DNA of 64,000 nucleotides from Arachnia sp052089385 (GTDB lineage: Bacteria > Actinomycetota > Actinomycetes > Propionibacteriales > Propionibacteriaceae): the NCBI GenBank assembly GCA_052089385.1, contig JBQCZU010000002.1, positions 1 through 64,000 of the forward strand. The letters run 5' to 3'. The translations under genes and the position numbers were made by a program. Under the pieces are notes generated by a model. The model did not search any database and was not told the origin of the DNA. It was given only the letters and a program-made list of their open reading frames with translations. Of the stretch, positions 32,225 through 40,667 are shown one piece after another; position 1 is the first letter of the stretch; every line of letters begins with the position of its first letter.

Positions 32225-33475
32225 ATGATTCCAGGCAGTTCCGGATACCGTGCCGCGCAGCGCGCAGATCTTCTGCGGTTCGCCAACCGCTCACGCGTCG
32301 AAGGCGGTTTCGGGTACCTCACTGATGCGGGCGACGTCGATCCAGATCAGCCCATGGAGCTGTATCAGGTGGCGCGGATGACCCACGTTCTCAGCCTCGG
32401 TGTCCTGGCAGCCGAGACTCCATCCCTGATGGGTCCCACGCTGGCCGAAATGGCGGCGTTGGCTGAACACGGGATCGAGGCACTGTCCACAGGACCACTT
32501 CTGGACATCGCCGGGGGATGGTTCGCCTCCGTCGGACCCGGAGAGGCAGTGGACGGCAGCAAAAAGGCCTACGCCCATTCCTTCGTCGTGCTCGCAGCCA
32601 CCAGCGCCGTCGCAGCGAAGGTGCCCGGGGCCGCGCACCTCCTGGAGGAAGCACTGAAAGTGGTGGAGGAACGGTTCTGGGATGAGGATGCCCAGATGAT
32701 GGTGGACGAATGGGATCAGGATTTCCGAACGCTGAGCAATTACCGCGGGGCGAATGCCAACATGCACTCTGTGGAGGCATTCCTTGCTGCGGGCGACGTG
32801 ACGGGGGACAGGAAGTGGCACGTTCGTGCCGGCCGGATCACGGAGCGCATCATGGGCTGGGCTCGCGATCGCGAGTGGCGCATCCCTGAGCATGCGAATG
32901 CCGAGTACACGCCGCAGCCCGAGTTGCATCGCGATCAGCCTGCCCATCCCTTTCAGCCCTTCGGTGCGACGGTTGGTCACGGCATGGAGTGGGCGCGGTT
33001 GCTCATCGCTCTGGACGAAAGCTTGGGAGCCGATGCGCCTCAGGGCCTGGCCGATGCGGCAATTGCACTGTACGGCCGCGCCGTTGCGGACGGTTGGGCC
33101 GTCGATGGGGCAGATGGTTTCGTCTACACCACCGATTGGGACGGCACACCCGTAGTGCGCGCCCGAATGCACTGGGTGGTGGCGGAGGCCATCTGTACGG
33201 CAACCATCCTGCATCGGGTCACAGGCGAAGGAAGGTACGCCGACGATCTCAAGCGCTGGTGGAACTACGCCGATCAGTATCTGGTGGACCATCAGAGGGG
33301 ATCCTGGTACCACGAGCTCGACCCCGCCAACAGGCCGGCGGCAGAAACGTGGTCAGGCAAACCAGATGTCTACCACGCGTACCAGGCGTCACTTATTGCT
33401 GACCTGCCCACCACGCCGTCGTTCGCCTCTGCGCTGGTGGAGCGCTCCGTGCAGCTCTCAGGCCCACAGGGCTGA
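32225..33475 (+). CDS. AGE-family sugar epimerase/isomerase
   Basis: 416 residues, an (alpha/alpha)6 barrel of the N-acylglucosamine 2-epimerase superfamily. The blocks YRGANANMHSVEAFLAA, HGMEWARLL, ARMHWVVAEAI and WYHELDPANRP, then GKPDVYHAYQA, carry the conserved catalytic histidines of YihS-like aldose-ketose isomerases. Mannose isomerase or a related sugar isomerase is likely; sulfoquinovose cannot be excluded, but no sulfoglycolysis genes are near. ATG follows AAGGTGAG. A 16-codon frame (32171-32221) ends just before it. Confidence 0.9.
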   Translation: MIPGSSGYRAAQRADLLRFANRSRVEGGFGYLTDAGDVDPDQPMELYQVARMTHVLSLGVLAAETPSLMGPTLAEMAALAEHGIEALSTGPLLDIAGGWFASVGPGEAVDGSKKAYAHSFVVLAATSAVAAKVPGAAHLLEEALKVVEERFWDEDAQMMVDEWDQDFRTLSNYRGANANMHSVEAFLAAGDVTGDRKWHVRAGRITERIMGWARDREWRIPEHANAEYTPQPELHRDQPAHPFQPFGATVGHGMEWARLLIALDESLGADAPQGLADAAIALYGRAVADGWAVDGADGFVYTTDWDGTPVVRARMHWVVAEAICTATILHRVTGEGRYADDLKRWWNYADQYLVDHQRGSWYHELDPANRPAAETWSGKPDVYHAYQASLIADLPTTPSFASALVERSVQLSGPQG

Positions 33476-33488
33476 GGGGACACGCCGA

Positions 33489-33494
33489 TAGGCT
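33489..33494 (+). promoter_or_regulatory. Leaderless -10 box TAGGCT before mini-ORF
   Basis: TAGGCT is followed by 7 bases and ATG 33502, the start of a 12-codon frame that ends on the start of the DUF1648 gene. Confidence 0.5.
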
Positions 33495-33501
33495 GATGTG
33501 G

Positions 33502-33540
33502 ATGAATGTCATATCCGCCACCCGAACTCGGATCCTGTGA
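33502..33540 (+). CDS. Leaderless 12-codon upstream ORF (MNVISATRTRIL)
   Basis: ATG 33502 to TGA 33538-33540. The last base of the stop is the first base of the ATG of the next gene (TGATG), and that gene has no ribosome-binding sequence of its own. This is the layout of a leaderless cistron coupled to a downstream gene. It may also be a chance frame; only its position supports it. Confidence 0.45.
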   Translation: MNVISATRTRIL

Positions 33541-34040
33541 TGTTGGCCCGTTCCATCTTCTGGATCAGTGCCCTGGCTGGGGTGTTCGTGGTGGCGGCTT
33601 CGTGGTTCGTTCTGCCGGACCGCGTCCCTCTGCACTTCGGGGTCTCGGGCGCTGTCCAATGGGGATCCCGGACTCAATCCGTGGTGTTCTTCGCGAGCAT
33701 GGTGGCGGGCGTGGCGCTGCTCTTCTGGGTACTGGCCGTCGCGATGCCACGGGTGCCGGAAACCGTGCTCAACATTCCCGAGCGGGACAAGGCGTGGTGG
33801 CTGGCTACCCCGGAGCGACGAGACACTCTTATCAACATGGTCGTGGCTGACCTGTACGCAATGGGCACGGCAACCATTGTCTTTCTCGTTTCGCTCCAGG
33901 CCATGATCATCCGAGAGGCTCGCCGAAGTGAGCCCGGATTGGGCCCGTTCTTCTGGGTGGTGTTCGGCATCTACATGACAGTGGTGCTGGGGTACTCGCT
34001 CTCAGCGGTCGCGGTGCGCTACAGGGCGCCCCGACCCTGA
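33540..34040 (+). CDS. DUF1648-domain membrane protein
   Basis: 166 residues from ATG 33540; an upstream in-frame GTG at 33498 is only 3 bases after a TANNNT box and unlikely. The DUF1648 signature is LPDRVPLHFGVSGAVQWGSR after the first membrane helix. Further helices lie at about 45-70 (VVFFASMVAGVALLFWVLAV), 100-122 and 138-160. DUF1648 occurs in the SdpI immunity family and in general membrane proteins; no sdp-like toxin genes are near. Function unknown. Confidence 0.8.
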   Translation: MLARSIFWISALAGVFVVAASWFVLPDRVPLHFGVSGAVQWGSRTQSVVFFASMVAGVALLFWVLAVAMPRVPETVLNIPERDKAWWLATPERRDTLINMVVADLYAMGTATIVFLVSLQAMIIREARRSEPGLGPFFWVVFGIYMTVVLGYSLSAVAVRYRAPRP

Positions 34041-34136
34041 TCCCGAGGACCTTGGCATGGAAGAGCGCGCACCCCCACAAGACCCCGTGTCCGCCGGACC
34101 CGGTACCATCGAAACAGACAGTGAAAGCGGGGCAGC

Positions 34137-34670
34137 ATGACACTTTTCCTGGTGATCGGGGTCTTAGGCATCATCATTGTGCTCCTTTCGATTCTGCTGG
34201 GAGACATCGTCGACGGGCTTTTTGACCTCGACTTCCTTGGCGGGGACCTTTTCTCCCTTGCAAGCATCGCTGCTTTCCTTGGTGCCTTTGGGTTCGGTGG
34301 TGTCATCTCCTTGTCCATCCTCAACGTCACCTGGATAGCCACCGTCGTCGGCCTCGCCGCAGGCATCCTTGCAGCGTGGGGCGCCACATCCTTCACCCGA
34401 TGGCTGAAGCGCAGCGAGACCCAATCCACCTTCACCTCCACCTCCATGGTGGGTTCATCCGCCCGCGTCATCACCGATATCCCAGCCGGAGGCTTCGGCG
34501 AAGTGCGCGTCCTTGGTTCAGGTCAGTCGCGCAAACGAGCCGCTCGCAGTGACGTGCCTCTTCTGGCGGGCACCGAGGTGTGGGTCTCGGCCATCGTTTC
34601 GCCGACGGCCGTTGAGGTCACCCCCAGCCGTGCCATGCCCGAGAGCCCGGGCCACCCCGAGATCATGTGA
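34137..34670 (+). CDS. Short NfeD-like membrane protein, flotillin partner
   Basis: 177 residues. Membrane helices at about 2-25 and 42-88, then a soluble C-terminal domain (95-165) with the OB-like NfeD pattern (VGSSARVITDIPAGGFGEVRV, then AGTEVWVSAIVSPTAVEVTP). It lacks the ClpP-class protease domain of long NfeD. The flotillin gene follows by 32 bases, and NfeD/flotillin pairs act together in membrane organisation. A TACCAT box lies 28 bases upstream. Confidence 0.85.
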   Translation: MTLFLVIGVLGIIIVLLSILLGDIVDGLFDLDFLGGDLFSLASIAAFLGAFGFGGVISLSILNVTWIATVVGLAAGILAAWGATSFTRWLKRSETQSTFTSTSMVGSSARVITDIPAGGFGEVRVLGSGQSRKRAARSDVPLLAGTEVWVSAIVSPTAVEVTPSRAMPESPGHPEIM

Positions 34671-34702
34671 AATCCCCCCCATATGGAAAGAGGAAGCTGT
34701 AG

Positions 34703-36220
34703 ATGTTTGATTTGCCACCACTGCTGATGGGAATCGGCGGAGCTGTACTGCTCGTCATCCTTCTCATCTGGCTGATTGCCAGCCGTTACAAGGTCTCCCG
34801 CCCCAATGAGGCCTACATCATCACGGGCCAGAAGGGGAAGGCCGTCACCAATCCGGAGACCGGCCAGATCTCCACTGATCTCAGCGCCCAGAAAGTCATC
34901 ATGGGCGGCGGCGTCTTCGTCGTGCCCTTCATCCAGAGACTCCACATCCTGGATCTTTCGAGCCGCCGCATCATGGTGCAGATCCGCGGTGCCGTCTCCG
35001 GCCAGGGCGTCAAACTGAACCTCGACGGCGTGGCCATCGTCAAGGTGGGTGGCAATGTGGATTCGATCCGCGCCGCCGCCCAGCGCTTCCTGACACAGCA
35101 GGACGAGGTGGAGACCTTCACGCAGGAAACACTTGCCGGATCCTTGCGCTCCATCGTTGGCTCGCTTTCAGTGGAGCAGATCATTCGCGACCGCGCAGCC
35201 TTCGCTCAGCGCGTTGCGGATGAGGCCGAATCCTCCCTCACCGGCCAGGGGCTGGTGCTCGACACCTTCCAGATTCAGGACATCACCGATGACGGCAGCT
35301 ATCTCTCCGATCTTGGCCGTCCCGAATCGGCGAAACTGAACCGGACCGCCAACGTCGCTGAGGCACTGGCACGCCGTGAGGCGGAACAGGCACGCCTGGC
35401 CGCTGAACAGGAGATTGCCATCGCGCAGCGCTCCCTGGTGCTGAAGGAAGCCGAAATCAAGGCGGAGACCGATGCGGCACGCGCGACAGCCGCCGCAGCA
35501 GGTCCGCTGGCGCAAGCTGATCGTGACCAGGCAATCCTTGCCGAGCAGGAGAAGGTTGCCGTGCGTCAGGCAGCGCTGAAGGATCGCCAGCTCGACACCG
35601 AGGTCCGCAAGCCCGCCGACGCACGTCGGTACCAGGCCGAGACGGAAGCACAGGGTCGACGCAATTCCGAGATCTTCGAGGCTGAGGCACGCAAGGCGTC
35701 CTCCATCGCCAACGCAGAGGCGGAAGCAGAGAAGGCACGCCTGACCGGTGTTGGCGAGCAATCCCGTCGTTCCGCGCTGGCCGAGGCTGAGGCCATTGAG
35801 GGCGCCAAGCGCGGTGAGGCCGAAAGGGCCCGTCGTGTCGCCGAGGCGGATGCGGTGCGTGCCGAGGGTGAGGCCCAGGCGGCCTCTGTCGCGGCAATCG
35901 GTGCCGCGGAGGCCGAGGCCATGGACAAGCGGGCTGCAGCGTTCAAGAACTACAACGACGCAGCCGTTCTGCAGATGCTCATCGAGGTCCTCCCCGAAGT
36001 GGCCGAGAAGGTGGCCGCCCCCATGGGCAACATCGACAAGCTCACGGTCGTCTCCACCGACGGTGCCGCGGCACTGCCGAAGGCGGTCAACGACAATGTG
36101 CTCCAAACCGTCGAGATGATCAAGAACACCACGGGCATTGACCTGATGGACATCATTTCCAACCGTTCGTCCAAGCTGGCGGACCAGGACACGGTGGAAG
36201 GCTCAGTTGTCGACGACTGA
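34703..36220 (+). CDS. Flotillin / SPFH-domain membrane scaffold protein
   Basis: 505 residues. An N-terminal membrane helix (LLMGIGGAVLLVILLIWLI), the SPFH domain at about 40-220 (PNEAYIITGQKGKAVTNP, LDLSSRRIMVQIRGAVS), and then a long Ala/Glu/Arg coiled coil at 220-420 with many EAEA repeats, as in YuaF/FloT-type flotillins. The C-terminus carries the flotillin tail (LIEVLPEVAEKVAAPMGNIDKL). Flotillins organise membrane domains. ATG is preceded by AAGAGGA. A strong bidirectional terminator follows. Confidence 0.93.
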   Translation: MFDLPPLLMGIGGAVLLVILLIWLIASRYKVSRPNEAYIITGQKGKAVTNPETGQISTDLSAQKVIMGGGVFVVPFIQRLHILDLSSRRIMVQIRGAVSGQGVKLNLDGVAIVKVGGNVDSIRAAAQRFLTQQDEVETFTQETLAGSLRSIVGSLSVEQIIRDRAAFAQRVADEAESSLTGQGLVLDTFQIQDITDDGSYLSDLGRPESAKLNRTANVAEALARREAEQARLAAEQEIAIAQRSLVLKEAEIKAETDAARATAAAAGPLAQADRDQAILAEQEKVAVRQAALKDRQLDTEVRKPADARRYQAETEAQGRRNSEIFEAEARKASSIANAEAEAEKARLTGVGEQSRRSALAEAEAIEGAKRGEAERARRVAEADAVRAEGEAQAASVAAIGAAEAEAMDKRAAAFKNYNDAAVLQMLIEVLPEVAEKVAAPMGNIDKLTVVSTDGAAALPKAVNDNVLQTVEMIKNTTGIDLMDIISNRSSKLADQDTVEGSVVDD

Positions 36221-36247
36221 CCGCGCACTGCCGATGCACCCACAGTG

Positions 36248-36283
36248 AACAAAACGCCAACCCTGACGGGTTGGCGTTTTGTT
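36248..36283. terminator. Bidirectional terminator between flotillin and SRPBCC genes
   Basis: A perfect 16-bp stem (36248-36263 with 36268-36283) and a TGAC loop. Each arm ends in AAAA/TTTT plus GTT, so it provides a U-tract in both directions, for the plus-strand flotillin and the minus-strand SRPBCC gene. Confidence 0.95.
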
Positions 36284-36312
36284 TGTCGCAGGCGTGCGAT
36301 GGAGGAAAGACG

Positions 36313-36768
36313 TCAGTTGGTTCCGGTCTCATCGGATTCGGCTGCCTTCTTCAGACGCACCAGGGTGGCGTCGATGGAGTGTTGCATCCGGGACCGGAAG
36401 ACCTTGGAGAAGAACATGGCGATCGGACGGGGGTAGGCGGAAACATCCCAGGTTTCGCTCACCCTGGTCTGATTGTTCTCGACTGGCTTCAGAACGTAGC
36501 GCCATCGGTGCAGCCCCATGTGTCGCCAAGCGATGCGACGGTCAGGCTCGAACTCGACGACCCTGTTGTTGATCCTGTACGGGGCACCCATCTTCATGTC
36601 CATCCGGAACTCCGAGCCCAGTTTCAGATCGGTGTCACCGGAGACGGATCCCTTCACGGTGCCGGATCCGTCGATCCGTTCGTGTTGGCGGGGGTCGGTG
36701 AGGATGGCAAAGATTGTGGAGGGGGAAGCATTGATGATGGTGGATGCGGAGGCATTGTGGTCTGGCAT
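36313..36768 (-). CDS. SRPBCC-fold (polyketide cyclase/START-like) protein
   Basis: 151 residues. SRPBCC proteins are helix-grip folds with a hydrophobic pocket. The pattern ASTIINASPSTIFAILTDPRQHERIDGSGTV at the N-terminus and the helix at the end (VFRSRMQHSIDATLVRLKKAAE) are typical. No catalytic residues can be named, so lipid or small-molecule binding is a family inference. ATG 36768 is 6 bases after TAGAGT, a leaderless promoter. Confidence 0.88.
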   Translation of the reverse strand: MPDHNASASTIINASPSTIFAILTDPRQHERIDGSGTVKGSVSGDTDLKLGSEFRMDMKMGAPYRINNRVVEFEPDRRIAWRHMGLHRWRYVLKPVENNQTRVSETWDVSAYPRPIAMFFSKVFRSRMQHSIDATLVRLKKAAESDETGTN

Positions 36769-36774
36769 GCACCA

Positions 36775-36780
36775 ACTCTA
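36775..36780 (-). promoter_or_regulatory. Leaderless -10 box TAGAGT for the SRPBCC gene
   Basis: On the minus strand TAGAGT, 6 bases, then ATG 36768. No ribosome-binding sequence lies between. Confidence 0.6.
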
Positions 36781-36959
36781 GTAGTGGAGACGGCAGACGT
36801 CGGGTCCGTGATACGGGGTGCGCCGCGGGCATTCGGGTTCTCTACAAGGGGGGTCACGGTATTGAACCGTCGGCCTCCATGGAGAAATCCCGCGTAGGGT
36901 GATGCCGACCGTGAGCGCTAGAGTCTGGAGGAGTCCCGCCGCTGTACGAAGGAATCCCC

Positions 36960-38732
36960 GTGATCGAGAAGCTGTCCCGCCTGTTCGTCCGCACGTTGAG
37001 GGATGATCCCGCCGACGCGGAGGTCCCCAGCCACCGCTGGCTGGTGCGAGCTGGATACATCAGGCGAGTCGCGCCCGGTATTTACTCCTGGCTGCCCCTC
37101 GGGTTGAAGGTGCTCCAGAAAGTGGAGGGCATCGTCCGCGAAGAGATGGTTGCCATGGGCGCCCAGGAAGTGCACTTTCCTGCTCTCCTGCCGCGGGAAC
37201 CCTACGAGGCCACGCAGCGATGGACGGACTACGGCGCCAATCTCTTCCGCCTCCAGGATCGCCGCGGCAACGACATGCTGCTGGGCCCCACCCACGAGGA
37301 GATCTTCACCCTCACGGTCAAGGACATGTACAACTCGTACAAGGACCTGCCGCTGTCTTTGTTCCAGATCCAGACCAAGTACCGCGACGAGGCGCGCCCC
37401 CGCGCCGGCGTGCTGCGTGGACGTGAATTCGTGATGAAGGACTCGTACTCCTTCGACATCGACGACGCGGGCCTGGAGGTCAGCTACCAGGCCCACCGGG
37501 AGGCCTACGTGAGGATCTTCGAACGCCTCGGGCTGGAGTACGTGATCGTCTCTGCCATGGCTGGCGCCATGGGCGGATCAGCCTCAGAGGAATTCCTCGC
37601 CGTGGCACCCAATGGAGAAGACACTTTCGTTCGCTCAGCCGGGGGGTATGCGGCCAACGTCGAGGCCGTGCAGGTTGCAGCGCCGGAGGCACGCAACATC
37701 GAAGACGCACCTGAGATGGCTGTTGTTGACACTCCCGGAGCCAAAAGCATCGGTGCGGTGGTGGAACTGCTCAATGCCGAAGGCACGCGGGAGCAGTCAT
37801 GGACTGCAGATGAGATGTTGAAGAACCTCGTGTTCATGGTCACCCACCCCGACGGCGCGATGGAACCGCTGGCCATTGGCCTTCCCGGTGGGCGCGACGT
37901 CGACGCAAAGCGCTTGGAGGCTGCGTTTGAGCCTTCTGTGGTTGTGCCCTTCACCGCTGAGGACTTCGAGAAGTTCCCCGTTCTGAAGGTGGGCTACATA
38001 GGTCCTGTGGATTCTTCCGGCCGCGCAGTGCTGGGTGAGGAGTCCACGTCGAAGATTCGCTACGTCGTGGATCCCCGTGTGGTCACCGGTACCCACTGGG
38101 TCACCGGTGCCAACGCAGTCGATCAGCACCTCACGGGGGTGACCATAGGCCGCGACTTCACCCCCGACGGTGTCCTCGACGTCGCCGATGTGCGTGAGGG
38201 GGACCCGGCGCCCGATGGCTCCGGCCCGATGCAGCTCGCCAGGGGTATCGAGATGGGCCACATCTTCCAGCTTGGCCGTCACTACGCGGAGGCGCTGGGG
38301 CTGAAGGTGCTGGACAAGAATGGCAAACTCGTCACCGTCACCATGGGCTCCTACGGTGTGGGTGTTTCCCGCGCCGTTGCAGCCGTGGCCGAGGCGACCT
38401 GCGACGACAAGGGACTTTGCTGGCCCCTGGAGCTTGCGCCGTACCAGGTGCAGATCCTTGCCACCGGCAAGGATGCAGCCGTGTTCGAGGAGGCCGGGCG
38501 CATCGCCACCGAGCTCTCGGAGCAGGGCCTGGATGTGCTGGTGGACGACCGCAAAGCCAGCCCCGGTGTGAAGTTCGCGGATGGCGAGATCCTGGGCATG
38601 CCGATCATCGTCGTGGTTGGACGCGGCCTTGCCGATGGCGTCGTGGAGGTGCGCAACCGAGCGACGGGAGAGCGGTCCGAAATCGCAGTGACGGAAGCCG
38701 TCTCCGCGGTTCTGGAGCTCGCAGGGCGCTGA
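36960..38732 (+). CDS. proS: Prolyl-tRNA synthetase, bacterial type
   Basis: 590 residues, class II. Motif 2 contains TKYRDEARPRAGVLRGREFVMKDSYSFD (key Arg in FRDE-like position), motif 3 is SYGVGVSR, and a large insertion (about 225-400) between motifs 2 and 3 is the editing INS domain that clears mischarged Ala-tRNA(Pro). The C-terminal anticodon domain follows. GTG 36960 has AAGGA 7 bases upstream. A TAGAGT box lies at 36919-36924. The DUF4439 gene next to it repeats the arrangement near mycobacterial proS (Rv2844-Rv2845c). Confidence 0.97.
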   Translation: MIEKLSRLFVRTLRDDPADAEVPSHRWLVRAGYIRRVAPGIYSWLPLGLKVLQKVEGIVREEMVAMGAQEVHFPALLPREPYEATQRWTDYGANLFRLQDRRGNDMLLGPTHEEIFTLTVKDMYNSYKDLPLSLFQIQTKYRDEARPRAGVLRGREFVMKDSYSFDIDDAGLEVSYQAHREAYVRIFERLGLEYVIVSAMAGAMGGSASEEFLAVAPNGEDTFVRSAGGYAANVEAVQVAAPEARNIEDAPEMAVVDTPGAKSIGAVVELLNAEGTREQSWTADEMLKNLVFMVTHPDGAMEPLAIGLPGGRDVDAKRLEAAFEPSVVVPFTAEDFEKFPVLKVGYIGPVDSSGRAVLGEESTSKIRYVVDPRVVTGTHWVTGANAVDQHLTGVTIGRDFTPDGVLDVADVREGDPAPDGSGPMQLARGIEMGHIFQLGRHYAEALGLKVLDKNGKLVTVTMGSYGVGVSRAVAAVAEATCDDKGLCWPLELAPYQVQILATGKDAAVFEEAGRIATELSEQGLDVLVDDRKASPGVKFADGEILGMPIIVVVGRGLADGVVEVRNRATGERSEIAVTEAVSAVLELAGR

Positions 38733-38792
38733 CGATTAGTCCTCCCTCCCTTCGCGCATCTCCGCGTGGGAGGGTGGCTCTGAACGCACCCA

Positions 38793-38818
38793 TGGTTCTG
38801 GTTCACCGACCAGAACCA
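38793..38818. terminator. Hairpin between proS and DUF4439 gene
   Basis: A 10-bp perfect stem (38793-38802 with 38809-38818) and a 6-base loop between convergent genes. There is no U-tract, so transcription arrest would depend on the stem itself. Confidence 0.6.
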
Positions 38819-38826
38819 GGCATTGC

Positions 38827-39783
38827 TCAGGACGGGTCGGCCCATCCGGGCCAGTGGGGGAGTTGCCCACCCCAGCGATGGATCCACGGAATCTGTTCCA
38901 ACATCGCATCGAGCCAGGCATCGGCGCGCGAAGGATTTGCGGCCGTCAGTGCACCAAAGGCCTGCAGCAGGTTGTCCTCCAACACCGCCCACGCCGCGAC
39001 GATTTCCGCCGCTGTGCGCATCGCGTTCGGCATCTCCCATTGCTCAACTTCGGGCAGGTCGCCCGTCAGATTGGCGATCAGGCTGTTGCGCAGGGCCTTC
39101 GCCGAGTCCAGGCGTTGACTTCCCGCAGCCTGAAGGTCATCGGAGGAGGGGAGCCGTCCCAGGCCCAGTTCCAGCGCGCTGATGAGGGCACGCGCGTGGC
39201 CCAGCGCCCCCGTCAGGGCAACAGAACCGTCTCCGTCCTCGAATGGTGCTGGCCTTGCACCGCCCGCAACCGGTGGCAGGGTCGGCACCACGCTGGCGTT
39301 GATGGCCACTGTCAGCGAGGCGTAGAACAGACGGCCTTGGCCGTCACCGGCAGCGACATGGGCTTCTCGCAGAAGGGGGGTGCCTGCTGCCACCTCCTGG
39401 ACGAGTAGTGCCAGGGCCTCAGCTGATGTGGCGGGCGGGGTGGCATCCGAGGCGGATGGGGTGGGAAACGCAGCCGGACCCCCGACCACCGGATTCTCCG
39501 CCACCACCCGTGACAGGTGTGCTGAGGATTGCTCCTGAAGTGCGGTCAGCCACGCCACGCCCGCAGCGTCAGCCCCCCATGCCTGCGTGGAGATTGCAAG
39601 CCCATCCACGACGGCTGCGAAGCCCGCCAGCCAGTCTGCGACGGCGGTAGCCTCGTCGGAACGGGTGGGTGGCTCCGGTGCAGGCACTTCACCGGATTCT
39701 CCGACGATGACGGGGCTGGATGCGCACCCCGTGACCCCCAGCACGAGAGGAAGCCGTAGAAGAGTCCGTCGGGTCGCGCGCAT
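38827..39783 (-). CDS. DUF4439 (ferritin-like) lipoprotein
   Basis: 318 residues from ATG 39783. A lipoprotein signal peptide with the lipobox LGVTGC, a Pro/Glu-rich linker, then an Ala-rich all-helical domain (about 55-318) as in DUF4439 ferritin-like proteins. I do not see a clear di-iron ExxH set, so ferritin-like means fold, not activity. The ATG is 7 bases after a TAGGGT box; GTG 39792 would start inside it. The partner of proS in several actinobacteria; function unknown. Confidence 0.82.
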   Translation of the reverse strand: MRATRRTLLRLPLVLGVTGCASSPVIVGESGEVPAPEPPTRSDEATAVADWLAGFAAVVDGLAISTQAWGADAAGVAWLTALQEQSSAHLSRVVAENPVVGGPAAFPTPSASDATPPATSAEALALLVQEVAAGTPLLREAHVAAGDGQGRLFYASLTVAINASVVPTLPPVAGGARPAPFEDGDGSVALTGALGHARALISALELGLGRLPSSDDLQAAGSQRLDSAKALRNSLIANLTGDLPEVEQWEMPNAMRTAAEIVAAWAVLEDNLLQAFGALTAANPSRADAWLDAMLEQIPWIHRWGGQLPHWPGWADPS

Positions 39784-39790
39784 GAGCGAC

Positions 39791-39796
39791 ACCCTA
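39791..39796 (-). promoter_or_regulatory. Leaderless -10 box TAGGGT for the DUF4439 gene
   Basis: TAGGGT on the minus strand, 7 bases, then ATG 39783. This decides against the GTG at 39792, which overlaps the box. Confidence 0.6.
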
Positions 39797-39821
39797 ACGG
39801 CTCACCTAAATCAGTTTTCCC

Positions 39822-40427
39822 TCAGGACTCGGCGTTCCACCGCACAATGGCCGGATTGTCCTTCTCGTAGCCAAGGACGCTGAGAGTACCGGTCTGCAGC
39901 GGGAAGTGCTTCGCCATGGACATCTCCAGGCCCAGCCACTCCATCGCGAGGGCGCGCAGTGAATGGCCATGCGCAAACACAAGCGCATGTTCCACCCCGG
40001 ATGTCCTGACACGCTCCACCACCCGACGCAGCCGGGTTGAGACCTGCTCAATGGTTTCCCCGGGGGAAAAGTCGTCCCGCTCGAACTGTGGTGCTCCATG
40101 GGTCCAGATCCGCCATCCCGGCACCTCTTCTCTGATCGCAGCAGATGTCAGGCCCTCGCCGGGCCCATAGGCCCATTCCACGAGATCCGGATCCTCCTTC
40201 GCCTCGGCGAAGCCAGCTCCAGTGGCGGTGTCACGGGCGCGACGTCGCGGGCTCGTGAGAACAAGTTTGAAATCGATGTCCTTGAGTCGCTCACCCACCA
40301 GCCGGGCGTCCTCTTCGCCGTCCGGCAGAAGCGGCAGGTCTGTCACGGAAGTGTGTTGACCCGAGCGGGACCATTTCGTTGCTCCGTGGCGCACCAGCCA
40401 GAGCTGGGTGGCAGGGGTGTCTCTCAT
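39822..40427 (-). CDS. Histidine phosphatase (phosphoglycerate mutase-like)
   Basis: 201 residues from ATG 40427, which has GGAGG upstream. The catalytic RHG is Arg13-His14-Gly15 (LWLVRHGATKWS), the second His is in FAHGHSLRALA, and Arg and Glu of the pocket are in LTSPRRRARDTATGAG and DLVEWAYG. This is a broad-specificity phosphatase of the cobC/PhoE type. It is divergent from rimP. Confidence 0.92.
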   Translation of the reverse strand: MRDTPATQLWLVRHGATKWSRSGQHTSVTDLPLLPDGEEDARLVGERLKDIDFKLVLTSPRRRARDTATGAGFAEAKEDPDLVEWAYGPGEGLTSAAIREEVPGWRIWTHGAPQFERDDFSPGETIEQVSTRLRRVVERVRTSGVEHALVFAHGHSLRALAMEWLGLEMSMAKHFPLQTGTLSVLGYEKDNPAIVRWNAES

Positions 40428-40616
40428 GGGCGAACCTCCGGTGGTTTGTACAGCAGTGTTGATCACATGCGGCAGATTGACGTCATGCGCGGCAGTGATG
40501 TCTGTCCCGATCCTGGCGACGAGTGTACTGGCCGGGTGTGCGCGGCGCCGCTGGCATGAAAAACCTCAATGCCAGAAGTGGGGAAGGCCCATTCCCGGTC
40601 CAGGGCGCCGGTGCCG

Positions 40617-40622
40617 TATGCT
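40617..40622 (+). promoter_or_regulatory. TATGCT -10-like box for rimP-nusA operon
   Basis: TATGCT, 45 bases before the rimP ATG, in the 240-base divergent gap. The transcript would have a leader of about 40 bases. The rest of the gap shows no gene or strong structure. Confidence 0.4.
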
Positions 40623-40667
40623 GTCAAGCTGTCGACTGAGCCCACAACTTAAATCGGAGTATCTTCC

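Noticed and set aside
36271..36897. Plus-strand frame opposite the SRPBCC gene
   Set aside because: It begins inside a terminator and is antisense to a recognisable SRPBCC protein with its own promoter box.
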